Assembly: GCA_044351045.1 (NCBI GenBank)
Contig: JBILGM010000006.1
Coordinates: forward strand, 13,869 to 77,868
Direction of reading: 5' to 3'
Length of the DNA: 64,000 bases
Origin: UBA6136 sp044351045
GTDB taxonomy: Bacteria > Pseudomonadota > Gammaproteobacteria > Methylococcales > Methylococcaceae
Program-made: the position numbers and the translations under genes
Notes under the pieces: model-generated
Databases searched by the model: none
What the model saw: only the letters and a program-made list of their open reading frames with translations
What the model was told of the DNA's origin: nothing
Shown: in pieces, positions 63,852 to 64,000 of the stretch
Position numbering within the stretch: position 1 is the first letter of the stretch
How the letters are laid out: every line of letters begins with the position of its first letter

Positions 63852-64000
63852 TTAATTTCTTGCCAGCTTTTTGAGGTCATCCCTAGCCCCGATTGCCGCG
63901 GCCTTCGACTTATCAGTATTGTTCCGCTCTGCTTGCCGCTGCGTTTCCTGCAATTTTATCTTGCAGCCCATCAAGTCCTTCAGGATGTTCCCGGCAGCAT
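63852..64000 (-). CDS. C-terminal end of an unidentified protein (cut by the window edge)
   Basis: The minus strand is open from the window edge to a TAA at 63852-63854. The last 49 codons read AAGNILKDLMGCKIKLQETQ and on to DDLKKLARN. The stretch is rich in Lys, Gln, Glu and Arg and could be a helical or coiled-coil end. Its codon use looks coding. The rest of the gene is beyond 64000. Confidence 0.6.
   Translation of the reverse strand, partial: AAGNILKDLMGCKIKLQETQRQAERNNTDKSKAAAIGARDDLKKLARN

Overview
This window looks like the chromosome of a gammaproteobacterium, most likely a methanotroph of the Methylococcales. That placement is inference. It rests on general gammaproteobacterial housekeeping genes (rdgC, mutY-yggX, acnB, aas-lplT, yheS, yciH) combined with traits typical of methylotrophs: a formate-tetrahydrofolate ligase, the beta-propeller/ABC transporter set that accompanies PQQ-dependent alcohol oxidation, and a bacterial sterol-modifying cluster. 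No tRNA, rRNA, CRISPR array or prophage was seen, and there is one transposase-like gene.

Layout. 1-5.9 kb: the end of an NtrX-type regulator, a minus-strand group (ABC-F protein YheS, membrane protein, universal stress protein), a YcxB-like protein, and an iron-storage group of two different bacterioferritin subunits around a bacterioferritin-associated ferredoxin. 6.0-10.7 kb: an esterase, then a sterol cluster. A Rieske oxygenase (SdmA-like) and a short-chain dehydrogenase (SdmB-like), which together would remove a C-4 methyl group, face a very well conserved homologue of the eukaryotic delta24-sterol reductase DHCR24. 11-21.9 kb: cell-envelope and housekeeping genes (YebE, a DUF937-OmpA fusion, AmiC-type amidase, YciH, a small repeat-containing secreted protein, Fhs, YchJ, MutY, YggX, L,D-transpeptidase, RdgC).

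22.2-31.8 kb: a tightly packed plus-strand run in which several genes overlap at ATGA. It holds the PQQ-associated beta-propeller, ABC ATPase and permease, then rfbB, rfbA, rfbC and rfbD for dTDP-L-rhamnose, then dnaE. 31.9-41 kb: lipoproteins and membrane proteins, a Nudix hydrolase, a beta-carbonic anhydrase whose zinc-binding His is Arg, a SulP anion transporter with C-terminal universal-stress domains, and two exported putative cysteine hydrolases. 41-51.5 kb: Ffh, a YpjD-like protein, an FeS photolyase/cryptochrome with its DUF2256 partner, AcnB, polyphosphate kinase with an extra N-terminal helix-hairpin-helix domain, and MsrB.

51.9-64 kb: a cobalamin riboswitch and BtuB-type receptor, a small secreted protein, a RAYT transposase bounded by imperfect inverted repeats, an MFS symporter, DUF2062, and a phospholipid group (Psd, a lipase-like lipoprotein, Aas, LplT). 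The window closes with a small lipoprotein and the end of an unidentified gene. Family calls come from reading motifs and recalled family sequences; no database search was run.
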